NCBI RefSeq assembly: GCF_016907515.1
Contig: NZ_JAFBBY010000001.1
Span: forward strand, 124,001 to 188,000
Origin: Nocardioides nitrophenolicus
GTDB lineage: Bacteria > Actinomycetota > Actinomycetes > Propionibacteriales > Nocardioidaceae
Length of the DNA stretch: 64,000 nt
Direction: 5' to 3'
This document shows positions 1-8,573 of this stretch, piece after piece. Below the pieces are notes generated by a model. It was not told where the DNA came from. It worked only from the letters and a program-made list of their open reading frames with translations, and made no database searches. Position 1 is the first letter of the stretch, and each line of letters begins with the position of its first letter. The position numbers and the translations under genes were made by a program.

Positions 1-102
1 CCCGTCGCGACCGTTGGCCGCGACCTGCACCTTCAGGTTCTCGCCGAGCAGCGCCTGGACCTCGTCCTCGCTCAGCTTGACCCGGTCGCGTCCGGAGCTC
101 AT
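1..102 (-). CDS. PPOX-family (pyridoxamine-phosphate-oxidase-like) protein, N-terminal fragment
   Basis: Only the first 34 codons are inside the window; the gene runs off the left edge. The ATG at 102-100 shares one base with the TGA of the upstream reductase gene (TGATG), so the two are probably translated together. The visible residues include LSEDEVQALL and KVQVAANGRDG, which resemble the start of PPOX-class F420/FMN-dependent oxidoreductases, where a short helix precedes the first barrel strand ending in GRDG. The family call rests on this short stretch only. Its place behind a KstR-type box suggests co-regulation with the ferredoxin reductase. Confidence 0.5.
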   Translation of the reverse strand, partial: MSSGRDRVKLSEDEVQALLGENLKVQVAANGRDG

Positions 103-1103
103 CAGCTTCCCTCCGAGGAGTGCCCGGGGAACACGTGGGCGGTCGGGTCGATGACGACGGCCGCGTTGTTGACGGCGGTCGCCGCCTCACCGAACCCGAC
201 GGCGATCAGCCGGACCTTGCCGGGGTACTCGGTGATGTCGCCCGCCGCGAACACCCGCGGCAGCGAGGTGCGCATCGACGGGTCGACGACGACGTGGCGT
301 CGGTGCGTCTCGAGGCCCCACTGCTGCAGCGGGCCGAGGTCGGCGACGAAGCCGAGGGCCGCGACCACGGCCTGCGCGGGCAGCACCCGCGACTCCCCCT
401 CGACCACCAGCTCGAGCTCGGCGAGCGGGCCCGAGGCGCCGCCCTCGGCGTCACGGAGCGCGGCCACCTCGGCCTTGGTGACGACCTGGACCGACGAGGC
501 GAGGACCTGGTCGACGGTGCGCTGGTGGGCCCGGAAGGCATCGCGACGGTGGACCAGGGTGACCGAGCGCGCGATCGGCTCGAGGTGGATCGCCCAGTCG
601 AAGGCGCTGTCGCCGCCACCGACGATGACGACGTCCTGGTCGCGGTAGGGCTCGAAGCCGGGCACGAAGAACTCGACGCCCCGGCCGACCCAGCCCGCGG
701 CCGCCGGCAGCGGTCGGGGGCTGAACTTGCCGATGCCGGCGGTGATCACCAGTGCCTTGGCGCGCACGGCGGTCCCGTCGTCGAGGGTGAGGGTCAGGCC
801 CTCGTCGTCGGTGACCAGGTCGGTGGCGGTGCGGCCGAGCAGCTGCTCGGGCTTCGCGGTCAGCGCCTGGGCGACCAGGCCCTCGACCAGGTCGCGCCCC
901 TTGACGTCCGGGAAGCCCGCGACGTCGAGGATCGCCTTCTCCGGGTACATCGCGGTGATCTGGCCACCGAGCTCGGGCAACGAGTCGATCAACGCGACCC
1001 GCATCCCGCGGAATCCGGCATAGTAGGTTGCGAACAGACCGCTCGGACCCGCGCCGACCACCGCCAGGTCGCAGTCCACGATGCTCTCTCCCGTAGTGGC
1101 CAC
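102..1103 (-). CDS. Ferredoxin--NADP(+) reductase, type 2 (thioredoxin-reductase-like)
   Basis: A two-dinucleotide-binding-domain flavoprotein of about 333 residues that should pass electrons between NADPH and a ferredoxin. FAD motif GAGPSGL lies at about residues 17-23, NADPH motif VGGGDS at about 161-166, and the C-terminal FAD motif AAGDITEYPGK near the end. No CxxC pair is present, which separates it from true thioredoxin reductases. Start choice: GTG at 1103 lies six bases after a TACAGT -10 box (leaderless). A GTG at 1079 with GGGAG upstream is the alternative. An open extension further upstream is Arg-rich and runs into the neighbouring gene, so it was rejected. The KstR-type box just upstream suggests it serves steroid or acyl oxidation enzymes. 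Confidence 0.85.
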   Translation of the reverse strand: MATTGESIVDCDLAVVGAGPSGLFATYYAGFRGMRVALIDSLPELGGQITAMYPEKAILDVAGFPDVKGRDLVEGLVAQALTAKPEQLLGRTATDLVTDDEGLTLTLDDGTAVRAKALVITAGIGKFSPRPLPAAAGWVGRGVEFFVPGFEPYRDQDVVIVGGGDSAFDWAIHLEPIARSVTLVHRRDAFRAHQRTVDQVLASSVQVVTKAEVAALRDAEGGASGPLAELELVVEGESRVLPAQAVVAALGFVADLGPLQQWGLETHRRHVVVDPSMRTSLPRVFAAGDITEYPGKVRLIAVGFGEAATAVNNAAVVIDPTAHVFPGHSSEGS

Positions 1104-1109
1104 GACCGA

Positions 1110-1125
1110 ACTGTAACGTGTTCTA
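1110..1125 (-). promoter_or_regulatory. KstR-type operator overlapping the -10 box of the ferredoxin reductase gene
   Basis: Bases 1112-1125 read TGTAACGTGTTCTA, an exact fit to the mycobacterial KstR consensus TNNAACNNGTTNNA. On the minus strand the -10 box TACAGT (1115-1110) overlaps the operator and lies six bases from the GTG at 1103. A repressor here would block transcription of the reductase gene. The box also overlaps the stop codon of the last mce-operon gene. Binding by a KstR homologue is inferred from the motif only. Confidence 0.6.
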
Positions 1126-2019
1126 GTTTGTTTTGTCTTTGGTCGGCGCGTCTTGACTGGGCGTGTCCCGGCTGGGCGTGTCGCTGCTCGGAGCGCTGCT
1201 GGGCGAGCCGCCCGCCTTCGCCGCCGCCGCCGGGTCATCGGTGTCGAGCCGGTCGACCAGCCAGCCGTGGTCGGTGTGGACCATCGTCACCAGCACCCGG
1301 TACGGCGTCACGACGGTCTCCTTCTTGCCCTCGCGCACCCGCTCGACCACCTGGTTGAGGAAGACCAGTGCCTCCAGGCGGGTGCGGTTGGCCCGCACCA
1401 CCCCCTGCGCGACGACGCTCGCCTGGACCTTGAGCTGCTGGGCGATGCCCTGCTCCTTCACGTCCCCGATCGTCTTGAGGTAGTCCTTCTCGTAGCGCGC
1501 CGTGGTCAGCGCGACGGCGGACTTCACCTCCTCGTCGTACTTGCCGTAGTCGACCGACACCAGCTCCTGGGCCGCCTTCGCGGCGGCCTCGACGCCGTCG
1601 CGCCACTGCAGGGCGGAGGCGACGACGGGCCGGCCCTTCGGCACGGACAGGCCGTTGCCGTCGCTGACCCGGACCGGCTCGTCGTCGTCGCGGAGGCGGT
1701 CGACGACGAGCAGTGCGAACTCGGCGACCAGCGCGAGCGTGACCAGCGCGAGGACGGCGATCAGGATCCGGGTGGTGCGCGGCCGGGCCAGCAGGCCGGG
1801 GCGCGCGTCGTGCGGGGCGTCCCGGACGTCGAGGACGGAGTCGGCGTCGGAGCTCTCGTCGACCACGTCTGTCTCGTCGACCACGTCTGTCTCGTCGGCC
1901 TCGTCGGGCGTCGGCTCCTCGGCGGCCGGGCGCGGGGCTCCGGACCGCCCGGCGAGCCGGCGCGGGCGGGGGGTCTGCCCACGGGAGCTGGCGGGCTTGC
2001 GGGGGGTGGGGCGGCTCAT
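1123..2019 (-). CDS. Mce-associated membrane protein (distal gene of mce4-like operon)
   Basis: 298 residues: an acidic, Pro-rich cytoplasmic N-terminus, one membrane helix at about 82-106, and an extracytoplasmic domain of the Mce-associated type (LVSVDY...KYDEEVKSAVALTTARYEKDY), then a Ser/Thr/Asp-rich tail. In mycobacteria such Mas proteins stabilise the Mce importer. An 18-bp unit is repeated in tandem at 1858-1893 and doubles an ETDVVD motif in the N-terminal tail. It starts 22 bp after the preceding mas gene and is the last gene of the operon. Confidence 0.75.
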   Translation of the reverse strand: MSRPTPRKPASSRGQTPRPRRLAGRSGAPRPAAEEPTPDEADETDVVDETDVVDESSDADSVLDVRDAPHDARPGLLARPRTTRILIAVLALVTLALVAEFALLVVDRLRDDDEPVRVSDGNGLSVPKGRPVVASALQWRDGVEAAAKAAQELVSVDYGKYDEEVKSAVALTTARYEKDYLKTIGDVKEQGIAQQLKVQASVVAQGVVRANRTRLEALVFLNQVVERVREGKKETVVTPYRVLVTMVHTDHGWLVDRLDTDDPAAAAKAGGSPSSAPSSDTPSRDTPSQDAPTKDKTN

Positions 2020-2041
2020 CTGATCCTCGTCCTGCGCGGCA

Positions 2042-2644
2042 TCAGCCCAGAGCGACGTACTGGAGGTCCTTGGTCAGCCAGCGACCACCCTCCCGCACGA
2101 GCTCGAGCTGGATGCGGTAGTTGCGCGCCTCCGGCTGGAAGTCCGTCGTCTTGTTCTTCACCGTGCCGCTGGTGGCCACGATCGCGGTCGCGGTGTCCTC
2201 GTCGCCGGCGACCAGGCCGGTCCAGACCACCTCGGCCACCATGGTCGACTGTGCCTCGGTCGCCAGCTTCTCGAGGTCCGCGGCGCCCTTGGTGTACTGC
2301 GAGAGGAACTCGCCGGTCGCCATCGACTTGACCGCCTCGATGGTGCGGTCGGGGTCCTGGTAGTCGAAGTTCACGAATGAGGTGACCATCTTGCTCGCGG
2401 CCTCGAGCTGAGCGGCGGTGCGCTGCTGCTCGGCGTCGCTCGCCAGCGGCACCGCCTCGACGAGGCCGCGGCCGACGTCCTGGCCCGCGCCGGGGACCAC
2501 GTCGGTGCCGTTGACCTCGTTGTCGGAGCTGTTGACGTGGAGGTAGAGCAGCAGCAGCGCGACGCAGCCGCAGATCACGGTGGCGGCGTACAGCGCGACG
2601 TTGAGGCGGACCCGGCTCCGGTCCTGCGTCTCCGGTGGGTTCAC
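2042..2644 (-). CDS. Mce-associated membrane protein
   Basis: About 200 residues with one membrane helix near residues 14-36 and a C-terminal Mce-associated domain (FVNFDYQDPDRTIEAVKSM, later RNYRIQLELVREGGRWL). The GTG start at 2644 overlaps the mceF stop in a GTGA, which favours it over a start further upstream. Likely an inner-membrane accessory to the Mce complex encoded by the same operon. Two mas genes after mceF match the layout of mycobacterial mce4. Confidence 0.75.
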   Translation of the reverse strand: MNPPETQDRSRVRLNVALYAATVICGCVALLLLYLHVNSSDNEVNGTDVVPGAGQDVGRGLVEAVPLASDAEQQRTAAQLEAASKMVTSFVNFDYQDPDRTIEAVKSMATGEFLSQYTKGAADLEKLATEAQSTMVAEVVWTGLVAGDEDTATAIVATSGTVKNKTTDFQPEARNYRIQLELVREGGRWLTKDLQYVALG

Positions 2645-3912
2645 TTGCTCGCCACCGGACCGACCAACAGCCACTTCCACGCATCCCCTCCCAGGACGGA
2701 GAGGTCCTCTGGCTGCCGCAGCTCGACCGGAGTCCCCTGGTTGTCGACCAGCCCGGGCACCTCACCGGTGGACGGGTCGTAGGTGCCACTGTAGACGCGT
2801 CCGGGCGAGGCCCGGTTCTTGCGGTAGGCCGGCGCGTACTTGCTGCCGCGCATGGAGTACGGCGGCCCCGCGGTGCAGCTGACGTCGGCCGGCTTGCGGT
2901 CGGTCAGGTCCTGGGTCGAGCGCCACTCGGACGGCGGGACGTAGCCCTTGGTGCACGGCGGCACGCTGTAGTCGAACTGCAGGTTGACGTGACCCCAGCC
3001 GTCGGCGGTGCTGCCCGTCGGGCCACCGGAGATGAGCACCGGGTAGGTCACCAGCAGCTGCTCGATCCCGTCGAGCTCGGTGACCAGCACCTGGTCGACG
3101 GTCACCAGGTCGCCGAGGAGCACCGGGATGGTCGGCTCCAGCTCCTTGAGCAGCCGGGTCAGCGCCTTGGCCGCGCCGGGCGTGGCGCTGAGCACCGTGC
3201 GCAGGTGGCCGTCGCTGCCCCGGAGCGCGGTGGTGATCGTGTTCAGGTCGTTGGCGAACCGGCGGATGTTCTCCTTCTGCCCCTGCTGGGTCTTCAACAC
3301 CGCCAGTCCGCTGTCGAGCAGCTGGATCGTCTCGTCGGTGTGGGCGCTGGCCTCGGCGATGAACGCCGAGCCGCCGTCGAGCAGCCGCTGCAGGTCGTCG
3401 CCGGTGTCGGCGAACATGGTGCCGAGCTCCTGGACGACCTGCTCGAGGCTGTCCTTGTCGACCGAGTCGACGAAGCGGCTGAGGTCGACCAGGAGGTCGC
3501 CCTCGTCGACCGGCAGCGACTTCTCGTCGCCGGCGAAGCGGGAGCCGTCCTCGGCGTACGGGCCCTTCTCGTCGGGCGGCTGGAAGTCGAGGTACTGCTC
3601 ACCGACCGCGGAGAGATTGTGGACGAACAGCCGCGAGTCCAGCGGGAGCCGGGTGCTCTCCTCGAGGTCGAGGGTGAGGTCGACGCCCTTCTCGGTGGCG
3701 TCCATCTTGGCGACCCGGCCGATCTTCACGCCGCGGTAGGTCACCTCGCTGCCCTCGAACAGGCCACCCGAGCCGGGCAGGCTCGCGGTGACGGTGATCC
3801 CGCGGCCGGTGATCCGGTCGACGATGCCGAGATAGCTCGCCGCGATGTAGGTGATGCCGACGGCGCTGAGGACCACGAAGGCCATCAGCCGGATCCGCAC
3901 GCCCCTGGTCAT
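2641..3912 (-). CDS. mceF: Mce family substrate-binding subunit MceF (mce4-like)
   Basis: 423 residues. One N-terminal membrane anchor is followed by an MlaD/Mce domain beginning ITVTASLPGSGGLFEG with the YRGVKIGRV strand, then a long helical region and a Pro/Cys-containing C-terminus. Mce subunits are thought to form a hexameric tunnel carrying lipid across the cell envelope. ATG at 3912 overlaps the mceE stop (ATGA). A longer open frame upstream is Arg/Pro-rich read-through of mceE and was rejected. The subunit letter follows operon order. Confidence 0.85.
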   Translation of the reverse strand: MTRGVRIRLMAFVVLSAVGITYIAASYLGIVDRITGRGITVTASLPGSGGLFEGSEVTYRGVKIGRVAKMDATEKGVDLTLDLEESTRLPLDSRLFVHNLSAVGEQYLDFQPPDEKGPYAEDGSRFAGDEKSLPVDEGDLLVDLSRFVDSVDKDSLEQVVQELGTMFADTGDDLQRLLDGGSAFIAEASAHTDETIQLLDSGLAVLKTQQGQKENIRRFANDLNTITTALRGSDGHLRTVLSATPGAAKALTRLLKELEPTIPVLLGDLVTVDQVLVTELDGIEQLLVTYPVLISGGPTGSTADGWGHVNLQFDYSVPPCTKGYVPPSEWRSTQDLTDRKPADVSCTAGPPYSMRGSKYAPAYRKNRASPGRVYSGTYDPSTGEVPGLVDNQGTPVELRQPEDLSVLGGDAWKWLLVGPVASK

Positions 3913-5264
3913 GCCGCTCCCCCGCCCAGCAGGCTCTCCGGTGTGGTCCGGTACGACGACGGCTGGGCTCCGGTGAGCCCCTTGAGCAGGCCGCCGAGCA
4001 GCCCGTTGGGCCCGAGCACGCCGTTCGAGCCGCCCAGCAGCCCGCCGAGGTCGAGGTTGGGCAGCGAGGTGAGCAGCTTGCAGACCGGGCTGGAGCTGAT
4101 CTTGGGGTCCTTGCACTTGTTCTGCAGGTCCTGCAGCAGGTTGACGTCGCTGAGCACCTTGAGGCAGGACACGCTGGTGAGGCTGCCGCTCCGGAGGCAC
4201 TTGGTGACCGAGTCGAGCACCTCACCCAGGTCGGGCAGCTCGATCTCGGGCAGCCCGAGCGTCTTGTAGAGGTTCTCGAGGTTGAGGTCGGCCCGGATGA
4301 TCGTGTCGGCGTAGTCGCCCTGGACGATGTTGTTGGCGGCCTGCGGGAACGGGAAGCTCACCAGCAGGTTGAGGCCGGGCGCGAGCTGCTCGTCGGCCTC
4401 GGTGAGCCGGCGCAGGATCGGGCTGAGGTCCTCGAGGATCTTCAGCACGTCCTCCTTGCTCGCGTTGATGACGCGGGTGCCGACGACGCCGAGCTTGTCG
4501 AGCGAGGTGAGCATCGCGACCAGCTCGTCGTGCTGGGCGGCCAGCACCTCGACCGCGGGACCGACCGCGTCGAGCGCGTCGCCGATCGTCTTCTTCTCGG
4601 CGTTGAGGGTCGAGGTCAGGTTGTTCAGCGACTCCAGGGCCGAGATGATGTCGAGCTTCTGCTGGTCGATGGTGCCGACCACCGAGTCCAGCGACGAGAG
4701 CAGCGCCCGCAGCCGGTCCTCGCGGCCGGACATGACCAGGTTGGCCTCGCGGGTGATCGTGCCGAGCTGCGCGACACCGCCACCGCTGAGCAGGAAGGAC
4801 AGCGCGCCGAGCACCTCCTCCACCTCCGGGTTGCGGCCGGTCTTGGCCAGCTCGATCTGGTCGCCCTGGCCGAGCCGTCCGGTCGGCGCCTCCTGCTGGG
4901 GAGCCTGCAGGGCGACGTACTTCTCGCCGAGCAGGGAGACCTGGCGGATGTCGGCGATGGCGTTGTCGGGCAGCTTCACGTCCTCGCGCAGGCGCAGCGT
5001 GACCTTGGCGTTCCAGCCGGACCGCTCGACCTCGGTCACCTCGCCGACGACGACGTCGTCGACCATCACCGGCGAGCGCGGGACGACGTTGAGCACGTCG
5101 CGGAAGTACGCCGTGACCTCGAACGCCTCGTCGGCGTCGACCGGGTGGCCGGGCAGCGGCAGGTCGTAGGCGCCGTCGAAGCCGCTGCAGCCGGTGAGCA
5201 GGGTGGTGCCGAGCAGCAGGGCCAGCAGGCCGCGCCAGCGGCGGCGAAGGGGGTGCGCGCTCAC
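3909..5264 (-). CDS. mceE: Mce family lipoprotein MceE (mce4-like, LprN-type)
   Basis: 451 residues with a signal peptide and lipobox LLTGC (Cys26), so probably lipid-anchored. The Mce domain (FEVTAYFRDVLNVVPRSPVM) is followed by long coiled helices and a C-terminal region with repeated Gly-Leu-Leu and several Cys residues. As the fifth Mce gene it corresponds to the lipoprotein subunit of mycobacterial operons. The GTG start overlaps the mceD stop (GTGA). Confidence 0.85.
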   Translation of the reverse strand: MSAHPLRRRWRGLLALLLGTTLLTGCSGFDGAYDLPLPGHPVDADEAFEVTAYFRDVLNVVPRSPVMVDDVVVGEVTEVERSGWNAKVTLRLREDVKLPDNAIADIRQVSLLGEKYVALQAPQQEAPTGRLGQGDQIELAKTGRNPEVEEVLGALSFLLSGGGVAQLGTITREANLVMSGREDRLRALLSSLDSVVGTIDQQKLDIISALESLNNLTSTLNAEKKTIGDALDAVGPAVEVLAAQHDELVAMLTSLDKLGVVGTRVINASKEDVLKILEDLSPILRRLTEADEQLAPGLNLLVSFPFPQAANNIVQGDYADTIIRADLNLENLYKTLGLPEIELPDLGEVLDSVTKCLRSGSLTSVSCLKVLSDVNLLQDLQNKCKDPKISSSPVCKLLTSLPNLDLGGLLGGSNGVLGPNGLLGGLLKGLTGAQPSSYRTTPESLLGGGAA

Positions 5265-6499
5265 GAGCCACCTCCCAGCAGGTTCTGGACGGAGGCGTCG
5301 TCACCGGTGGAGTAGGACACGTCGGAGAAATCCGGCACCTTGACGCCCTTCTTCGAGGCGGCCTGCTTCGGCAGGTAGGTCTTGTACTCCGGCGGCAGCC
5401 ACGGCAGCTGGGTCACGATCGGCTCGATCAGCTTCTCGATCAGCTCGCAGGCGGTGTCCTTGAGCGCCGGCGGCATCGCCGGGTGCTGCTGGATCAGGCC
5501 GCAGATGAAGCCGTCGGCGTCCCACACATTGCCGCCGATGGCGAAGCGGGAGTTCTGGCTGTCGCTGACGTGGTCGAAGCCCATCGCCAGGTTGCCCATC
5601 GCGACCGGTGCCACCTCGACCGCGGTCTGGATGTTGTCCTTCTCCGAGGCGATGGTCCGCATCACCTCGGTGAGCTTCTCGATGTCGGCGACGAAGGCGT
5701 CGCGGTTGTTCTTGACGAAGCCCTTGACGCTGCCGACGGCCTTGGCGACGGCCGCCACGGCCTGCTGCAGCTCGTCGCTCTCGTCGGCGAGCATCGCCGA
5801 GACGCCGGTCAGGTCCTGCATGAACGCACGCACCAGAGTGTCGTTCTCGGCGAGTGTGGTGGTGAACTTCGCGAGCTGGGTGACCGACTCGAAGAGCGGG
5901 CCGGCGCCGTCGCCGAAGGTCTGCGCCGCGTCGGCGAGGTCCTGGATCATCTGGTTGCCGCGGGCGCCCTGCCCGCTGAACGCCTTGGTGCCGGCCGCCA
6001 GCAGGTGGTCGAGGGTGCCGTCGGCGTTGACCCCGTTGGGGCCGAGCGCCCGGGTCAGCGCCTGCAGGCTGCCGTAGATCCGGTCCAGCTCGACCGGCAC
6101 CGCGGTCTCCGGCAGCGGGATGTCGGCGCCGTCCGCCATCACGTCGCCGCCCTGGAAGACCGGCGTGAGCTGGACGAAGCGGTCCGCGACCAGGGTCGGG
6201 GTCACGATGACGGCCTGGGCCTTCGCCGGGACCTCGTACGACGCGTCGTACTCCATCTCGACCCGGACCGAGTTCCCCTCGGGGATCACCGCGGTCACCT
6301 TGCCGACGTTGACGCCGAGGATCCGCACGTCGGTGCCCTTGTAGACGCTGACGGCGCGCGGGAAGTGGGCGGTGACGGTCTTCATCTCGGCCGGCGAGCG
6401 GACCAGGTTGACCGCGACGGCGACGAGCAGGACCGCCGCGACGAGCGCGAGCACCCGCCGGTCGATGCGCTTGAGGACGGTGGACACCATGGCGATCAC
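5261..6499 (-). CDS. mceD: Mce family protein MceD (mce4-like)
   Basis: 412 residues with an N-terminal membrane helix and no lipobox, then the Mce domain (TVTAHFPRAVSVYKGTDVRI, LGVNVGKV) and a long helical tail ending in a basic/Ser-rich stretch. GTG at 6499 overlaps the mceC stop (GTGA); an ATG at 6490 is an alternative start. In the second mce operon of this window the matching subunit carries a lipobox, so the two operons anchor MceD differently. Confidence 0.85.
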   Translation of the reverse strand: MIAMVSTVLKRIDRRVLALVAAVLLVAVAVNLVRSPAEMKTVTAHFPRAVSVYKGTDVRILGVNVGKVTAVIPEGNSVRVEMEYDASYEVPAKAQAVIVTPTLVADRFVQLTPVFQGGDVMADGADIPLPETAVPVELDRIYGSLQALTRALGPNGVNADGTLDHLLAAGTKAFSGQGARGNQMIQDLADAAQTFGDGAGPLFESVTQLAKFTTTLAENDTLVRAFMQDLTGVSAMLADESDELQQAVAAVAKAVGSVKGFVKNNRDAFVADIEKLTEVMRTIASEKDNIQTAVEVAPVAMGNLAMGFDHVSDSQNSRFAIGGNVWDADGFICGLIQQHPAMPPALKDTACELIEKLIEPIVTQLPWLPPEYKTYLPKQAASKKGVKVPDFSDVSYSTGDDASVQNLLGGGS

Positions 6500-7485
6500 C
6501 CGTCGAATCCGGGGACGAACTCACCGGTCGGGATCGCGAGGACGTTCGCGGCGTACGCGTCGAACCACGGCCCGGTGCCGATGATGTTGCTGAGGATGGA
6601 CACATAGGGGCCGAGCGCGTTGAGCGTCGCCTTGAGCTTGTCCTTCTTGGAGACCAGGAAGGACACCAGGCCGTCGACCTCCTTCAGCGCGGGACCGATC
6701 TGCGCCTCGTTGTCCTTCACGACGCCACGCAGCTCCTTGGCGAGGCTGCGGGCGTTGACGAGCAGCGCGTGCACGGCGTCCTTGCGCTTGGTCAGCTCCT
6801 GGAAGACCAGGTCGCTGTTCTTCATCAGCTCGACGATGTCGTCGCTGCGGTCGGCGAGGACCTTGGTCACCTCCTTCGAGCTGTCGAACAGAGTCTGGAT
6901 CTCCGCGTCGCGCGAGGCGATGCTCCGGGAGAGCCGGGAGATGCCGTCGAAGGAGGCCTGGATCTCGGGCGCCGACTCGTCGAGGGTGTCGGCCACGGTG
7001 TCCAGCGCCTGCGCGAGCTGCTGGGTGTCGATCTCCTCGGTGGTGGTGGTGAGGTCGCCGAACACCCCGACGATGTCGTACGCCGACTGGGTGCGCTCCA
7101 CCGGGATCGTGCCGCCCTCGGCGAGCTGTCCCTTGCCGGCGGGGGTGAGGTCGAGGAACTTCTCGCCCAGCAGGTTGAGCACCTCGATCGAGGCGGTGCT
7201 CTCCTTGCCGAACTCGACGTCGCCGTCGAGCTCGAACTTCACCTTGACCCGGTCGCCGGCCAGGGTGACCGCGGCGACCCGGCCGACCCGGATCCCGCCG
7301 ACCTGGACGATGTTGCCCTTGTGGATCCCGCTGGCGTCGCTGAACTCGGCGTAGTAGGTGGTGCCGCGGAAGCCCGGGAACTTGCCGAGGTTGAAGGTCG
7401 CGGCCGACACCACGGCCATGATCACCAGGGTGATCACGCCGAGGCGGAGGACGCGGGCGTCGCGGGCGCGCTGGTGCTTGTTCAT
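6496..7485 (-). CDS. mceC: Mce family protein MceC (mce4-like)
   Basis: 329 residues: N-terminal membrane helix, Mce domain (TTYYAEFSDASGIHKGNIVQ, VGGIRVGRV), then helical repeats. The start is ATG 7485, overlapping the mceB stop (ATGA). A much longer open frame upstream is Arg/Pro-rich read-through of mceB on the same strand and was not used. Confidence 0.85.
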   Translation of the reverse strand: MNKHQRARDARVLRLGVITLVIMAVVSAATFNLGKFPGFRGTTYYAEFSDASGIHKGNIVQVGGIRVGRVAAVTLAGDRVKVKFELDGDVEFGKESTASIEVLNLLGEKFLDLTPAGKGQLAEGGTIPVERTQSAYDIVGVFGDLTTTTEEIDTQQLAQALDTVADTLDESAPEIQASFDGISRLSRSIASRDAEIQTLFDSSKEVTKVLADRSDDIVELMKNSDLVFQELTKRKDAVHALLVNARSLAKELRGVVKDNEAQIGPALKEVDGLVSFLVSKKDKLKATLNALGPYVSILSNIIGTGPWFDAYAANVLAIPTGEFVPGFDG

Positions 7486-8573
7486 CGGTCCTGACACCTC
7501 GGCGCCTTGGACTTGAACGAGAACTTGGTGATGTAGTCCTGGATCTCCTTGAGGATCGGGAGGTCCTTGATGATGGGGAGCACGATCCGGGCCGACACGC
7601 CGCAGACGTAGTACTGGTACCAGGAGCCGTAGGTGCCGGTCCGGGTCTGGTCGGTCATCATCTCCGGCATCCGGTCCAGGAGGCTGGCCAGGTTGTCGCG
7701 GTTCTCCTTCTTGTTGAGCAGCTTGGCGAGCTCGCGCAGCGCCGCGATGTCCTCCTTGAGCAGCGGCCGGCCGCGGCGCAGCAGGTCGGCGACGGCGACG
7801 GTCAGCTGGGAGATGTTGTCGAGCGAGGAGCCGATGGTGTCGCGGTCCTTGGCGAGGTCGGTCATCCAGTCCTTCAGCTCCACGATGAGCGAGCTGAGCT
7901 GCTGGTGCCTGTCGTCGACGGTCTTCAGGGTCTGGGTGAGGTTGGTGATCACGTCGCCGATCAGCTGGTCGCGGTCGGCGAGGGTCGAGGTCAGCGACGC
8001 GGTGTGGTCGAGCAGGCTCTTGACGGTGCCGCCCTCCCCCTGCAGCACCTGGACCAGGTTCATGCTCAGCTCGTTGACCTGGTCGGGCGTCAGCGCCGCG
8101 AACAGCGGCTTGAAGCCGTCGAAGAGCACGGTCAGGTCGAGAGCCGGCTCGGTGTTGGACACCGGGATGGTGGCGCCGTCGGCGAGCGGCCGGGCCTCCT
8201 CGGCGCCGGTCCCCTGCTCCAGGCTCATGTAGCGGTCGCCGACCAGGTTGAGGAAGCGGATGTTGGCTCGGGACGCGGTCGTCATCTTCACCCCGGAGTC
8301 GACCTTGAAGGTCACCTTGGCCATGGTCCGCCGGTAGTGCTCGACCTTCTTCACCTCGCCGACGTTGACGCCGGCGACCCGGACGTCGTCGCCCTTCTCG
8401 AGCATCGTCGCGTTGGTGAAGATCGCCTGGTACTCGTTGCGCGGCCCGAAGCCGACATTGCCCATGATCACGGCCAGCAGCCCGGTCACGAAGATCGACA
8501 CGAGCGTGAACACGCCCAGCTTGACCGCCGCGGCCGTGGTCGCCGCGTTGCGCTGGTTGCCTCCGGGCCTCAT
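7482..8573 (-). CDS. mceB: Mce family protein MceB (mce4-like)
   Basis: 363 residues with a single N-terminal membrane helix (VKLGVFTLVSIFVTGLLAV), an Mce domain (EYQAIFTNATMLEKGDDVRV, AGVNVGEV) and a helical C-terminal part ending with two Cys. ATG 8573 overlaps the mceA stop in ATGA. The paralogue in the second operon shares the same pattern (GDRYMSLEQG versus GQRYISLVQG), supporting the subunit letter. Confidence 0.85.
   Translation of the reverse strand: MRPGGNQRNAATTAAAVKLGVFTLVSIFVTGLLAVIMGNVGFGPRNEYQAIFTNATMLEKGDDVRVAGVNVGEVKKVEHYRRTMAKVTFKVDSGVKMTTASRANIRFLNLVGDRYMSLEQGTGAEEARPLADGATIPVSNTEPALDLTVLFDGFKPLFAALTPDQVNELSMNLVQVLQGEGGTVKSLLDHTASLTSTLADRDQLIGDVITNLTQTLKTVDDRHQQLSSLIVELKDWMTDLAKDRDTIGSSLDNISQLTVAVADLLRRGRPLLKEDIAALRELAKLLNKKENRDNLASLLDRMPEMMTDQTRTGTYGSWYQYYVCGVSARIVLPIIKDLPILKEIQDYITKFSFKSKAPRCQDR

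Noticed and set aside
1104..1238. 45-codon N-terminal extension of the ferredoxin reductase
   Set aside because: Arg-rich, overlaps the end of the mas gene and the KstR box, and lies upstream of the predicted transcription start.
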